A DNA stretch of 64,000 nucleotides from assembly GCA_013348725.1 (NCBI GenBank), contig CP054689.1, positions 1,414,501 through 1,478,500 of the forward strand, given 5' to 3'. The translations under genes and the position numbers were made by a program. Under the pieces are notes generated by a model. That model saw nothing but the letters and a program-made list of their open reading frames with translations. It had not been told where the DNA came from and searched no databases. Origin of the DNA: Ectothiorhodospiraceae bacterium 2226 (GTDB lineage: Bacteria > Pseudomonadota > Gammaproteobacteria > GCA-013348725). Shown piece after piece: positions 25,603 to 35,900 of this stretch (position 1 is its first letter; every line of letters begins with the position of its first letter).

Positions 25603-26943
25603 ATGACGGCCGCGGCCTATACGTTGATTTTCGAGGGTGAGATCCTCGATGGGTTCGAGCCCAGCGCGGTCAAGGTCCAGGCGGCCAAGGTGTTCAAACT
25701 CACCCCGGAACGCCTCGACGAGATGTTCACCCTGCCGCGCGTGGTTCTGAAACGCGGCCTGAGCCTGGAAGAGGCCACCCGCTTCAGCCAGGTGCTGCAG
25801 CGCATGGGACTGGTCGTACAGCTCGAGCCCGGTGCGGCGGCGAAGGCCGCCCAAGCCGCAGCGCCCCTACCTGCTACAGCACCCGCCGCTCCGACCGCCC
25901 CCGTGACGGACGCCGCCGTCGCGACACCCGCGTCCGACGCCGCCCGCACCGTCGCATTTCGCTTCTACGGCGAGGGGTTCGAGTTCTTCAAGATCTGGAT
26001 CGTCAACATCCTGCTGACCATCGTCACGCTGGGCATCTACTCGGCGTGGGCAAAGGTCCGCACCAAGCGCTACTTCTACGGCAACACGCAACTGGACGGG
26101 GCGGCGTTCGAATACCTGGCCGATCCGATCCGTATTCTGAAGGGGCGCCTCATCGCGTTCGCCTTCTTAGTGGCCTACACGCTCTCCGACTTGGTGTCGC
26201 CGCTGCTCAGCTTTACCTTCTTCCTGCTGTTCCTCGCCCTGCTGCCCTGGGTGATGGTGCGTGCGCTGCGCTTCCGTAACCACTACAGCGCATACCGCGG
26301 CGTGCGCTTCGGCTTCGACGGCCAGTGGCGCGAGGCGGCCAAGGTGTTCCTGCTCTGGCCGCTGCTCGGGCTGCTCACCCTCGGCGTGCTCATGCCGATG
26401 GCCTTTCATCGCCAGCAGCACTTCATCATCGGCAACGGCCGCTACGGCAATGCGCCGTTCGAGTTCAGCGCCACCGTGCGCGGCTTCTACAAGGTGTTCC
26501 TGATCACCATCGGGGTGGTGGTGGGCGGGGCGATCGCCGCGGGCATCTTCTCCGGCATCCTGGCCGCCGCCGGCGCGGCGGGGCTGAGCGTGGTGATGAT
26601 GCCCCTGCTGATCATGGTCGCCTACCTCGGCGCCTTCGTCGCGTTCAGCGTGCTGATGACCAACCTGCGCTTCAACCACACCGCCCTGGCAGGTCACCGC
26701 CTCGAGGCGAACTACGCGATCGGCTCCTACGCCAAGCTCATGGCGGTGAACACCCTGGGGATGATCCTCACGCTGGGCCTGTTCTACCCCTGGGCGAAGG
26801 TGCGCACCGCGCGCTACGCCTCCCAGCACATCCGCGTACACGCCGCCGGCAACCTGGACGGCTTCGTGGCCACGCAGCACCAAGAGATGTCGGCGGTCGG
26901 CTCCGAGGTGGGCGACCTGTTCGATATCGATATCGGGTTTTGA
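25603..26943 (+). CDS. DUF898 (YjgN-like) membrane protein with extra N-terminal domain
   Basis: A 446-residue inner-membrane protein of unknown function. The first 75 residues form a small alpha/beta domain (pattern G-x-x-P-x-A-V-K, then L-K-x-G-L-S-L-E-x-A) that also begins the M48 peptidase encoded at 37626-40037. An Ala/Pro linker follows, then the DUF898 region from about 115 onwards. It has the repeated motif L-G-I-Y-S-A-W-A-K-V-R and L-F-Y-P-W-A-K-V-R and about six helices. It overlaps the following M48 gene by four bases, as is usual for DUF898/M48 pairs. A role in envelope protein quality control is plausible. Confidence 0.88.
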   Translation: MTAAAYTLIFEGEILDGFEPSAVKVQAAKVFKLTPERLDEMFTLPRVVLKRGLSLEEATRFSQVLQRMGLVVQLEPGAAAKAAQAAAPLPATAPAAPTAPVTDAAVATPASDAARTVAFRFYGEGFEFFKIWIVNILLTIVTLGIYSAWAKVRTKRYFYGNTQLDGAAFEYLADPIRILKGRLIAFAFLVAYTLSDLVSPLLSFTFFLLFLALLPWVMVRALRFRNHYSAYRGVRFGFDGQWREAAKVFLLWPLLGLLTLGVLMPMAFHRQQHFIIGNGRYGNAPFEFSATVRGFYKVFLITIGVVVGGAIAAGIFSGILAAAGAAGLSVVMMPLLIMVAYLGAFVAFSVLMTNLRFNHTALAGHRLEANYAIGSYAKLMAVNTLGMILTLGLFYPWAKVRTARYASQHIRVHAAGNLDGFVATQHQEMSAVGSEVGDLFDIDIGF

Positions 26944-27953
26944 CCACCCTCGCCGGCAATTACTTCGACGGGGCGAGTTCGCGCCGCCGACCGGCCGAGG
27001 CGCAACTCGCGGGCGGCGCCGTGCGGGTGCAGGTCGACGGGCGCGAACTCGAGCCCCCTACCCCCCTCGAACTCATCGAGGTCTCCTCGCGTATCGGCAA
27101 CACGCCGCGGTTCCTGCGCTTCCCGAGCGGGGGAAGCTTCGAGACCGCGGACAATGACGCGGTGGACCGCGCTCTCGCGGCCCGGCGCCTCGGGCGCGGG
27201 TTGGCGCATCGGCTGGAGTCGCGCCTGCGCGTGGTGCTGCTCGGCCTGGTGGTCACCATCGCCTTTGTGTGGGGCACCATCCAGTGGGGCGTTCCGGCGC
27301 TCGCCAAGGTCGCGGCGGAGGCGTTGCCGCCGCACGTCAACCAGCACATGGACGGCGCCGTGCTCAGCGCCCTGGACCGCCAGTTGCTGCACCCTAGCAC
27401 GCTCGACGAGGACGAACAGGCGCGGCTGCTTACCGTGTTCGCGCCCTTCCTCGACGAAGTGGACCCGGCCTACCGGCTGCGCGTGCTGTTTCGCGACGCG
27501 GGCCACAGCATCGGGCCGAACGCGCTGGCACTGCCCTCCGGTACGGTCATCTTCACCGACCAATTGGTGGAACTGGCCGAGCGCGACGAGGAGCTGATCG
27601 GCGTGCTGGCGCACGAGATCGGCCATGTGGTGGGCCGTCACGGCATGCGCCAAACCCTGCAGGCCTCGGCGCTCGGCTTGCTGGCGGTACTGGTGGTGGG
27701 CGACGTCTCGTCGGTCTCCTCCGCGGTGATCGCCCTGCCGCTGCTGCTCACCGAACTCGGCTACACCCGCAACTTCGAGCGCGAGGCTGATCGCTACGCC
27801 CTGGCCACCCTCGCGCGCCACGACATCGACGCCGCACACCTTGCCGCCATCCTGCAGCGCCTGGGCGGTGAGGGCGAGGAGCCCGGGGAGTGGAGCGGTT
27901 ACCTGTCGACCCATCCCCCCACCGCCGAACGGCTGCAATACCTCGCACCGTGA
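26940..27953 (+). CDS. M48-family membrane metalloprotease
   Basis: A 337-residue zinc peptidase. An N-terminal region of about 90 residues precedes a transmembrane helix (about 97-117). The catalytic part contains H-E-I-G-H near 225-229 and the third ligand in E-R-E-A-D-R-Y near 280, so the zinc site is intact. The frame is open far upstream inside the DUF898 gene. I place the start at TTG 26940, which overlaps the DUF898 stop by four bases and is followed by a sequence that no longer overlaps. Coupling suggests it works with the DUF898 protein. Confidence 0.87.
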   Translation: MTTLAGNYFDGASSRRRPAEAQLAGGAVRVQVDGRELEPPTPLELIEVSSRIGNTPRFLRFPSGGSFETADNDAVDRALAARRLGRGLAHRLESRLRVVLLGLVVTIAFVWGTIQWGVPALAKVAAEALPPHVNQHMDGAVLSALDRQLLHPSTLDEDEQARLLTVFAPFLDEVDPAYRLRVLFRDAGHSIGPNALALPSGTVIFTDQLVELAERDEELIGVLAHEIGHVVGRHGMRQTLQASALGLLAVLVVGDVSSVSSAVIALPLLLTELGYTRNFEREADRYALATLARHDIDAAHLAAILQRLGGEGEEPGEWSGYLSTHPPTAERLQYLAP

Positions 27954-28245
27954 TGGCGCGCCGTCAAGCCGCATGATCGGCCGCGGGGCGTAGCGCCATA
28001 GCCCTGTGCCTTCGCGGCGCGCCGAAAGACACCAACTCCCGAGAGACACCGACGTCGAGACTTGGCGGTCCGCCGACCGGGGGACGCATGCGGGCCGCAA
28101 CATCCGCCTTGGCCAGCGCCTTGCAGCGCCTCTACCACGCCGCGGCGCCGGCTCAGACAGCGAAGCCGCGACTTGCGTGCTAGGCTGCTAGCCCGTTGGC
28201 GCAGCGGTCGCCACGTCTCACGCACCAGGGCAGGACGTTCTATCC

Positions 28246-28650
28246 ATGGAATGGCTGGGGCAGTACGAAGCGTTGATGTGGAGTCTCGCAGCCTTCTCGG
28301 CGGTGGCGTTCGTGGGGACGCTGATCGCCGTGCCGATCCTGGTTGCGCGCATCCCGACGCACTATTTCGCCGACCCTAAGCATCGGGTGCGAGGCACCAC
28401 CGGACAAAACCGGGTGCTGCAGGCGCTGCTGTTAGTGGGGAAGAACGCGCTGGGCGCGGTGTTCATCCTGATGGGGCTATTGATGCTGGTGCTGCCGGGT
28501 CAGGGCCTCATCACCCTGCTGTTCGGCATCATGCTGCTCAACTTCCCCGGCAAGTACCGCCTGGAGCGTTGGGTGGTGAGCCGCCGGCCGGTGCTGCGCC
28601 CGGTGAACTGGCTGCGCCGCCGTGCCCGGCGACCGCCGCTGGAGCTGTAG
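28246..28650 (+). CDS. Small membrane protein, PGPGW-like family
   Basis: A 134-residue protein with a transmembrane helix at about residues 12-34 and a second hydrophobic stretch at 68-100. The latter includes V-L-P-G-Q-G-L-I-T-L-L-F-G and L-N-F-P-G-K, matching the PGPGW-type family of unknown function. The C-terminus is strongly basic. It is a single gene with no obvious partner. Confidence 0.82.
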   Translation: MEWLGQYEALMWSLAAFSAVAFVGTLIAVPILVARIPTHYFADPKHRVRGTTGQNRVLQALLLVGKNALGAVFILMGLLMLVLPGQGLITLLFGIMLLNFPGKYRLERWVVSRRPVLRPVNWLRRRARRPPLEL

Positions 28651-28665
28651 AAAGCGATTTCCTGG

Positions 28666-29295
28666 TTAGCGCTGGAGCAGCACCGCGAGGAAGCCGCCGA
28701 ATGGCAGTCGTTGCGGAAGCACGGTCTCGATCCATCGCGCGATGCCGCCTCCGCCGGCTAGGAACACCGCGCTGCGCACCGAGACGCGGGGGCGGGGATT
28801 CAAAGTGCGGGCCCAGGCGCGTACCTCACGCACGGTATCCCAGCGTGCGCCGCGGTAACCGCCACGGCCTGCCCGGCGGCGGTACAGCAGGCTATGCCGG
28901 TTCAACAGCCCCAGCACCACGGCGCGATCGGCCACCCGCCAAAGCTCACCCACGGCGCGCTCCGGCGGTTCGACGAAACAGAGGCTGGTCATTGCGGTGA
29001 CATAGGTGAACCGTCGGTCGGCAAACGGGAGCGCACGTGCGTCGCCGCACACATAATGGACGTCACCACCCTGGGCGCGTGCGAACAGAAGCGACGCCCG
29101 GTCCGGATCCAATCCGGTAGCCTCGGCGGGCCAGGCGGAGAACCGGCGACTGAAGTGACCGGTTCCACACCCGACGTCGAGCACCGTGCAGGGCGCACGC
29201 GGCCGCAGCAGGGCGCTGACGAGATCCGCCTCGCGCTGCGCGATCCACCTGCCGCGCGGCGTGTGGTACCAAGCTTCATAGGCGGCCGGCGTCAT
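28666..29295 (-). CDS. Class I SAM-dependent methyltransferase
   Basis: A 209-residue methyltransferase. The SAM site has motif I V-L-D-V-G-C-G-T-G-H-F, an acidic residue in G-L-D-P-D, and a motif IV region C-G-D-A-R-A-L-P-F. The substrate is unknown; relatives of this length methylate small molecules or quinone precursors. ATG 29295 is chosen because the protein then begins with the usual Y-x-x-W-Y-x-T-P-R-G lead-in of this group. An earlier start at 29346 cannot be excluded. It is separate from the sulfur genes downstream of it. Confidence 0.88.
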   Translation of the reverse strand: MTPAAYEAWYHTPRGRWIAQREADLVSALLRPRAPCTVLDVGCGTGHFSRRFSAWPAEATGLDPDRASLLFARAQGGDVHYVCGDARALPFADRRFTYVTAMTSLCFVEPPERAVGELWRVADRAVVLGLLNRHSLLYRRRAGRGGYRGARWDTVREVRAWARTLNPRPRVSVRSAVFLAGGGGIARWIETVLPQRLPFGGFLAVLLQR

Positions 29296-29418
29296 CGAGA
29301 GCCAACGCCCGCTACAAGAGTTTCGTTCGGCAAGTCTCCGCGGCACGGTGATGTGCCGCCGTCACCCACATCGCGGAGACCGTAGATGACGGCGCACAAT
29401 GAACGATCGCGGGGCGGT

Positions 29419-29877
29419 TCAGCGTGCTTCCTCAGCCACGGCGCGTTCATAGGCCTCGAAGCCGCCCAGGCGCTTCCACTCGTCGAGGCCGCCCTGCAGG
29501 ATGCGCACGTTTTCATGGCCCGCGAGGCGCAGCGCGAAACCGGCCTGGGCGGAGAGTGTGCCGCTGTTGCAGTAGATCAGCACCGAACGGTCGCGCGGCA
29601 ACTCGTCCCGATGATCGAGTACCTGACGCCATTCGATGTTCACCGCGCCCGGGATGTGCTCGCTTGCGTACTGGTCCGCATCCCGCGCGTCGATCACGTA
29701 GATGTTCTTCCAGTCCGCCGCCGGGATCTGCTCGGGTCGGATGGTCGAGCCGCTGTAGTCCACGAACATCATGTACTCTTCCATCGCATCCACCACCCCA
29801 TCGTCCGCGGCATGCGCCGCGGAGATGAAGGCGCACATCAACAGCACACCGGCGGCGCGCAAGACATTCAGTTTCAT
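29419..29877 (-). CDS. Periplasmic rhodanese-domain protein
   Basis: A 152-residue exported protein. The signal peptide ends near residue 23 (I-S-A-A-H-A-A). A single rhodanese domain has V-I-D-A-R-D and the active-site loop Y-C-N-S-G-T, with the persulfide-carrying Cys at 103. Rhodaneses move sulfane sulfur between thiols. It lies downstream of the MFS/MBL/ArsR-rhodanese group on the same strand, about 98 bases after the MFS gene. It may be co-regulated as the periplasmic sulfur-handling part. Confidence 0.9.
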   Translation of the reverse strand: MKLNVLRAAGVLLMCAFISAAHAADDGVVDAMEEYMMFVDYSGSTIRPEQIPAADWKNIYVIDARDADQYASEHIPGAVNIEWRQVLDHRDELPRDRSVLIYCNSGTLSAQAGFALRLAGHENVRILQGGLDEWKRLGGFEAYERAVAEEAR

Positions 29878-29975
29878 CGTGTCTCCTTAGAGATTGAGGG
29901 GTAACCAGTTCAGTTTGCATGCCTCCCGCGCTCGTGACGGTTTTCAGCACCAAGTTGGCAGTCGATTTGCGTTAC

Positions 29976-31298
29976 TCACCTGTCATGCGCCGGATTTAGG
30001 CGCGGGTGCGTCTCCTCGCCCCAGATCACCACCAACAGGCCCGACAGGAACATGGCGACGGTGACGAACCAGAAACCGGCGGTGACGCTGCCGGAGAGGT
30101 AGCCCACGAGGCCCAGTGCGAGCGCGCCGATGCCGTAACCGAGGTCCCGCCAGAAGCGGTAGATACCGATCGCCGAGCCGCGCCAGTTGGGATGCGCGAT
30201 GTCGGCCACCGCGGCGCTGAGGTTGGGGTACAGCAGCGCCATGCCGAAGCCGGTGATCGCGGCGGCGAAGGACCACCACCACACGCTCTCGCCGAGCAGG
30301 GTGAGCCCGACGCCCGCGCCGCAGATCCACATGCCCCACACAATCGGCTTCATGCGCCCGACGTGATCGGACAGGCGGCCGGTGAAGAGCTGCGAGCCGC
30401 CCCACACAAAGCCGTAGATGCCGACCACCCAGCCGATGCCCGCGAGGCTCAGGCCCTGCTGGTAGAGGTACACGGGGTAGAACACCCACACCAGCGAATC
30501 GACGAACTTCTCCACCAGCCCGGCTTGACTGAACGCGGCCATGCGCCGGTCGCGCCACGACATGAGCGTGAACACCGCCCAGGTGGTGGGCCGCTCGGCG
30601 ATGTTGCGCGGATAGCGCGCGCGCGGACCCTGCGCGATTCCGGCGGCGTGGCGCGCGCCCTCGGCCTTGGCCCACGCGAGGGTTTCCTTCACCCATAGCG
30701 CGGTGAGCAGCATGGCGAGCGCGATGGTCACCACGCCGAAGATCAGGAGGCCCTCGCGCGCGCCGTAGGCCGCGGCCATGTAGCCGGTCACGATACCGGC
30801 GACGGCCACGCCGACATAACCGGAGAACTCGTTCAGCCCCATGGTCAGGCCGCGCTGATCGGCGCGCGTGATGTCGAGCTTCGCGGTCTGGGTCATGGAC
30901 CAGGTGAGGCCCTGGTTCACACCCAGCAGCACGGTGGCCGCGACGATCCAGCTCCAAGTCGGCGCGTACAGGAGCATGAACGGGATGGGCACTGCGGCCA
31001 GCCAGCCGAGCATCAGCACCGCCTTGCGGCCGAGACGCTCGGACAGGCGCCCCGCCACGAAGTTGAGCGTGCCCTTCACGAAGCCGAACGCGACCACGAA
31101 CGCGGTCAGCAACATGAACGAGCCTTGCGGCACGCCGAACTCGGTTTCGGCCAGCGCCGGTACCACGGTGCGCAGCATGCCCAGCGTGAGGCCGACCAGG
31201 AACACCTGGATCAGCTGGTGCGTGAACTGCGCGAGATTGTCGCCGATGCCGTGGCGGTACTCCGCGTACAGTCCGGCGGTATGTGAGGGTTTGCTCAC
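29976..31298 (-). CDS. MFS transporter in sulfane-sulfur cluster
   Basis: A 440-residue major facilitator with 12 predicted helices. Typical elements are G-R-L-S-E-R-L-G-R-K-A between helices 2 and 3, the matching G-R-L-S-D-H-V-G-R-M after helix 8, and a long cytoplasmic loop in the middle. It is encoded directly after the MBL enzyme in an operon headed by an ArsR-rhodanese regulator. By position it probably exports or imports a sulfur compound such as sulfite or thiosulfate (inference); no substrate motif is visible. Confidence 0.9.
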   Translation of the reverse strand: MSKPSHTAGLYAEYRHGIGDNLAQFTHQLIQVFLVGLTLGMLRTVVPALAETEFGVPQGSFMLLTAFVVAFGFVKGTLNFVAGRLSERLGRKAVLMLGWLAAVPIPFMLLYAPTWSWIVAATVLLGVNQGLTWSMTQTAKLDITRADQRGLTMGLNEFSGYVGVAVAGIVTGYMAAAYGAREGLLIFGVVTIALAMLLTALWVKETLAWAKAEGARHAAGIAQGPRARYPRNIAERPTTWAVFTLMSWRDRRMAAFSQAGLVEKFVDSLVWVFYPVYLYQQGLSLAGIGWVVGIYGFVWGGSQLFTGRLSDHVGRMKPIVWGMWICGAGVGLTLLGESVWWWSFAAAITGFGMALLYPNLSAAVADIAHPNWRGSAIGIYRFWRDLGYGIGALALGLVGYLSGSVTAGFWFVTVAMFLSGLLVVIWGEETHPRLNPAHDR

Positions 31299-31317
31299 CG
31301 TTGTCTCCCAGCGCCCC

Positions 31318-32049
31318 TCAGGCCGCCACGTTGGCCGCGACGTACTGCTCCATCTTGGCCGGGCGGGGCGGGATGTTGGTCGTCAACTCGCGCACGAAGC
31401 CATCCTTGTCGAGCGTCAGCGCGGGGTTGAAGCGTTTCTCGAAGCCGATGGTGGAGGACGGCTTCCCGGACAGGCCCGCCCCGCACGCGCTGCCGGCGTA
31501 GTGGCCGGGGTAGATCTCGGTGACCTCGGGCAAAGTGAGCAGCTTCCCGTGCAGACTGTCGTACAACATGCCCGCCATCTCCTGCTCGCGGCCGGCGAGG
31601 TCGGGACGGCCGACGCTGGCGATGAACAGCGTGTCGCCGGTCAGCACGAACCAGGGCTCCGGTCCGCGTCGCTGGTCGCTCACCGCCAGCGAGATGCTGT
31701 CGAGCGTGTGGCCGGGGGTGTGCAGCACCTTGACCTCGACATTGCCCACTTCGATCACCTCGGCGTCGTGCAGCGTCTGAAAGTCGAACTGCACCAGTTC
31801 GCGCGCGTTCTCGTGCAGGCAGTAGGGCGCGCCGGCGAGTTCGGCGAGCTTGCGCCCGCCGGAGTAATGGTCGGCGTGCACGTGCGTGTCGATGACGTGG
31901 GTGATGGCCACGCCGGCCTTCTGCGCCTCGTCGAGGAACCACTGTTCGTCGCCCGCCACCACATCGACCGCCACGGCCTTGCCTTTGCCGCCGCAGCCGA
32001 AGAAGTAGGACAGAGAAGATTCCGTGGTGGAAAGTTGCTTGAAGAACAT
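31318..32049 (-). CDS. MBL-fold persulfide dioxygenase-like enzyme
   Basis: A 243-residue metallo-beta-lactamase-fold hydrolase of the ETHE1/Blh group. These oxidise glutathione persulfide to sulfite with a single iron. Metal ligands are in H-x-H-x-D-H (H56, H58, D60, H61), L-H-T-P-G-H and T-G-D-T-L-F. The C-terminal segment S-G-K-P-S-S-T-I-G-F-E is characteristic of bacterial persulfide-dioxygenase-like enzymes. It follows the ArsR-rhodanese regulator and precedes a transporter, like the BigR/Blh arrangement in other bacteria. No rhodanese domain is fused. Confidence 0.9.
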   Translation of the reverse strand: MFFKQLSTTESSLSYFFGCGGKGKAVAVDVVAGDEQWFLDEAQKAGVAITHVIDTHVHADHYSGGRKLAELAGAPYCLHENARELVQFDFQTLHDAEVIEVGNVEVKVLHTPGHTLDSISLAVSDQRRGPEPWFVLTGDTLFIASVGRPDLAGREQEMAGMLYDSLHGKLLTLPEVTEIYPGHYAGSACGAGLSGKPSSTIGFEKRFNPALTLDKDGFVRELTTNIPPRPAKMEQYVAANVAA

Positions 32050-32086
32050 GGGGCGTCTCCTTTGGAGCGGTTCGTTGTTGCGGTTG

Positions 32087-32770
32087 TCAGGTTCGGTCGC
32101 TCGGTATCGCCGGCGCCTCGAGCGGCAGGCCGCGCGCGCGCCACTCGGCCACGCCGTCTTCGATGCGGCCCGCGCGGATGCCCGCCCGGGCGAGCAGTTC
32201 CACGGCCTGCTTGGCCATCAGGCAGAACGGCCCGCGACAGTAAGCGACCACTGGCTTGTCCTGGGGCAGCTCGCCGAGGCGCGCCTTGAGCTCGGGGAGT
32301 GGCAGGGAGCGCGCGTGCGGTAGGTGGGCGGCCGCGTACTCGGCGCCGGGGCGCACGTCGATCACCACCACCTCGCCGCGCCGTGCCTGTTCGAGCAGGC
32401 GCTTACCGTCCAGCGGTGAGAGCTCGTCGGGGCGCGACACCAGGCTCTGGGTGGCAGCCTGCAGCTCCAGCAGACGCTCCTCGGCGAGCACGCGCAGCAT
32501 CACCCAAAAGTCGGCAACATGCGCGTCGAGCAAGCGATAGAAGACGTGCTTGCCCTCGCGCCGGGTCTCCACCAGGCGCGCGAGGCGCAGCTCCTTCAGG
32601 TGCGCGCTGGCGAGCTTGAGGCTGATCTCGGCATCGGCGGCGAGCTGTTCGACGCTCTTCTCGCCCTGGCACAGCACCTCCAGGAGCTCCAGCCGCTTGG
32701 GGCTGGCCGCCGCCTTGGCGATACGCGCCACTTGCTCGTACAGCAAATTCTTGAGAGCTCGCTCAGACAT
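32087..32770 (-). CDS. ArsR-family regulator fused to a rhodanese domain
   Basis: A 227-residue fusion. Residues 8-95 are an ArsR winged helix (S-P-K-R-L-E-L-L, then A-S-A-H-L-K-E-L and G-K-H-V-F-Y). Residues 120-215 are a rhodanese with V-I-D-V-R and the active loop Y-C-R-G-P-F-C, giving Cys178 and a second Cys183. The HTH part has only one Cys (Cys34), unlike two-Cys persulfide sensors. The rhodanese may therefore load or sense sulfane sulfur. It heads the operon with the MBL enzyme and transporter, and a perfect inverted repeat overlaps its ribosome binding site. It is likely an autorepressor released by persulfide. Confidence 0.91.
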   Translation of the reverse strand: MSERALKNLLYEQVARIAKAAASPKRLELLEVLCQGEKSVEQLAADAEISLKLASAHLKELRLARLVETRREGKHVFYRLLDAHVADFWVMLRVLAEERLLELQAATQSLVSRPDELSPLDGKRLLEQARRGEVVVIDVRPGAEYAAAHLPHARSLPLPELKARLGELPQDKPVVAYCRGPFCLMAKQAVELLARAGIRAGRIEDGVAEWRARGLPLEAPAIPSDRT

Positions 32771-32776
32771 TGAAAC

Positions 32777-32796
32777 ACTCCAACGAACGTTGGAGT
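32777..32796 (-). promoter_or_regulatory. Operator-like perfect inverted repeat of the ArsR-rhodanese gene
   Basis: ACTCCAACG (32777-32785) and CGTTGGAGT (32788-32796) form a perfect 9-base inverted repeat with a two-base spacer. On the minus strand it contains the GGAG ribosome binding site, six bases before the ATG. A repressor bound here would block both transcription and translation start. Size and symmetry fit an ArsR dimer. Confidence 0.72.
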
Positions 32797-32909
32797 ATTG
32801 AACGCGCCCGGGAGTGGCCGTGTCAACCCCCGGCGACGCTCGCGTTCGAGCACCACGGCCAGGTAGCCCCAGGGCAGGCCGCGATGTTGCAGGAGGGGAG
32901 AGTTATCGG

Positions 32910-35900
32910 TTACTGCGCCGGGTGCGAGGCGAGCAGTACGAACAACTTTTCAAGATCGAGCGGCTTCAGCAAGTGCTCATCGATCCCCGCCGCCTGCAGG
33001 CGTGCCGCGTCCTTTTGGTAGCCCGTCATCGCGACGATCAACATCTTGGTACCGTGCTCCTCGCGCAGCTTGCGAGCCACCTCATAACCGTCCAGGGTCG
33101 GCAGCCCCACATCGAGGAGCACGACCTCCGGCCTGAAGGTACGCGCTGCGTCCAGGGCCTCCGGGCCGTCCCCCACGGCATGCGCGTCGTGGCCGCGAAA
33201 GGTCAGGATCTCTACCAGCGACTGGGCCGCATCCTCCTCGTCCTCCACCACCAGCACGCGACGTGGCGCACCGGCAGGAAGCTCGGCGTCGGCATCGGCG
33301 GCGCGGACGATATGGCCGAGGTGCAGGCGCGGCAAAGTGACCACGAACTCGCTGCCTGCACCCGCACCTGCGCTGTAGGCGTCCACCCGGCCGCGATGCG
33401 CCTCCACCAAGCTGCGCACCAGCGCAAGCCCGAGGCCGAGTCCGCCATTGGCCCGATGCAAACCCTGCGGCGCCTGGCTGAACAGGTCGAAGACGTGGTC
33501 GAGCATTTCGGGCTCCAGACCGACGCCCGTGTCCCGCACCGTGAGCAGCACCGACGTCTCCGTCACGCTAATCGTGAGCCAGATGCGGCCCTTGGGCTCG
33601 GTGTACTTCGCTGCGTTCCCTAACAGGTTCTCGACCACCTGCATCAGACGGACGGGATCGCCCAGCACCAGTGCGACCCCGAGCTCGGGGGCCGATATCG
33701 TCAGCTCCTGACCCGCGGCCTCGAACATCGGCTGCGTGGCCTCAACCGCCGCGTCGGCGGCCTCCACCAAGTCGACCGCCTCCTGCGTCAGTTCAAACTT
33801 CCCCGCGCTGATGCGCGCGGCGTCCAACAACTGGTCCAGCATCACGGTCATGCGCCGCGCCTGGCGGGCCATCATGCCGCGCACTCGCTCCACGGCCGCG
33901 GCATCGCCCCGCGCCACCTCCAGAACCGAGAGACCGTTGGCGAGCGCAGCCAGCGGGTTGCGCAGTTCGTGACCCAGCATGGCGAGGAATTCATCCTTGC
34001 GCCGGTGGTCCTGCGACAATTCGTCCGCGCGCCGCTGCGCCGCCATTTCGGCTTTACGTAGATCGGTGACATCTTCAATGGATACCAAGAGGAGATCAGG
34101 CTGGCCGCTGCGCGCCATCACGTCGGCATTCAGGCGCATGGTGCGCCACCCGATCGTGTCGAACACATGCTCCACGTCGTAATTGCGCACCGAGCGCTCC
34201 GTGGGCAGGGCCTCCAGTAGCCCGCGCAGCGCGGGGATGTCCCACTGGTGATTGCCAAGCTCGTAGATGCGCTGTCCCTGGGTGTCCTGCTGGGTGACTT
34301 GGAAGGCCTCGTAGAAGGCCTCGTTGGCCGACACCACGCGCAGCTGCGCATCGAGCACCAGCAGCGGCGTGCGCGAGGTGCGGATCACCGCCTCGGCAAA
34401 AAGCCGCGCGTCCTCGATCTCGCCCGCCGCGCGTTTTTGCGCGGTGACGTCGTGAAAGGTGATGCACACCCCGTCCACGCGCTCCTCTTCCGAGCGGTAG
34501 GGCAGCACCCGGCGCAGGAACCATCGCCCGTCGTCCGCCGGTACCTCGGCCTCGATGGGTGTGCTCTGCGCCAGCACGCGCCGCGCATCGGCGAGCAGTT
34601 CGGCGTCATCGACTTGCATCTTGATGTCCTCGATGGAGCGACCGAGATCCGTCGGGACGATGTGCATGACGCGGGAGCACGCCGGCGTGTAGCGTCTGAT
34701 GCCGAGCGCCGGGTCGAGGAACAGGGTGGGGACATCCGCGCTTACCAGCAGGTTATTGAGGTCCAGGGTGAGCGTGCGCAGGTCTGTGTTTCGCTCCTCG
34801 AGCTGGTGGTTGATAGTGATGAGCTCTTCGTTCAGGGACTGCAGCTCTTCCTTGGAGGTTTCGAGTTCCTCATTGCTCGATTGGAACTCCTCGTTCAGCG
34901 ACAGGAGCTCTTCGTGCCCGGCATAGTGCTCTTCGTTCACGATGGCGAGCTGCGCGACAGCGGCCTGCAGTTCCTGACGCGTCTCCGTAAGCTCCTGCTC
35001 GAGTTGAAGCACGATGGACGGTGCGGCGCCCTCATGGGCGCTGTCGCCGCTGTCAGCCGCCGCGCCGGTGGGGTGCTCGACCGCCTTGGGGACATCGCGG
35101 AAGCTAACGAGAAACAAGCCATCGGCGCCGGCCACGCCGCTCACCGGCTCGACCGTGGCCTCGACGCGCGCTGCCGAGTCCGTACTATCCAACCGCATGC
35201 CGGTAACCGACACCTTCTGTCCCTGCTCCACCGCCTCCGTAAGCGCCGTGCGTAGCTTCGCGTACAGGCCTGGCCGGACCCAGGCGAGCAAGTCCATGCG
35301 CGCCTCGCCCATCGGTTGCGTGAGGTACTCGCCGGTCGGCCCGAAGGAGTAGAGGATCCGCAGACTACGATCGACGATCACGCAGGCGGCGCTGTAGCGT
35401 GCCAGCACCAACTGCTCCAGGCGGCGTGCCAGCTGCGGTCCGGTCTGCGGCCCGGCCTCTCGGCTGGAACCCTGAATCGATACCCGCTCAGTGACCCACT
35501 GCGGGACGCGGTGGCGCTCGGGACGCCCGCGTCCGATGGACTGGTAGATGCGTTGTTTTCCAGACACCTCGTGGAAGCTGCTGTCGCGACCGCGGATCGT
35601 CTCGGCGCTGCCGAGCATCAACACGCCGTGTGGCCGCAACGAAAAGTGAAACAGGTCGAGCAAGCCTTCCTGCGCGCGCGGCTCCAGATAGATAAGCACG
35701 TTGCGGCAGCTCACCAGATCGAGACCGGCGAACGGGGGGTCGGACAACAGATTGTGCGCCGCAAAGGTCACGCGATCGCGCAGCTCCCGGTCCACCTCGA
35801 AATGCTCACCCACGGGATTGAAAAAGCGGCCCAGGCGCGCGGGCGACACGTCATTCTTGATGCTGCCCGGATACACGCCGCGCCGCGCGATGGCGAGCGC

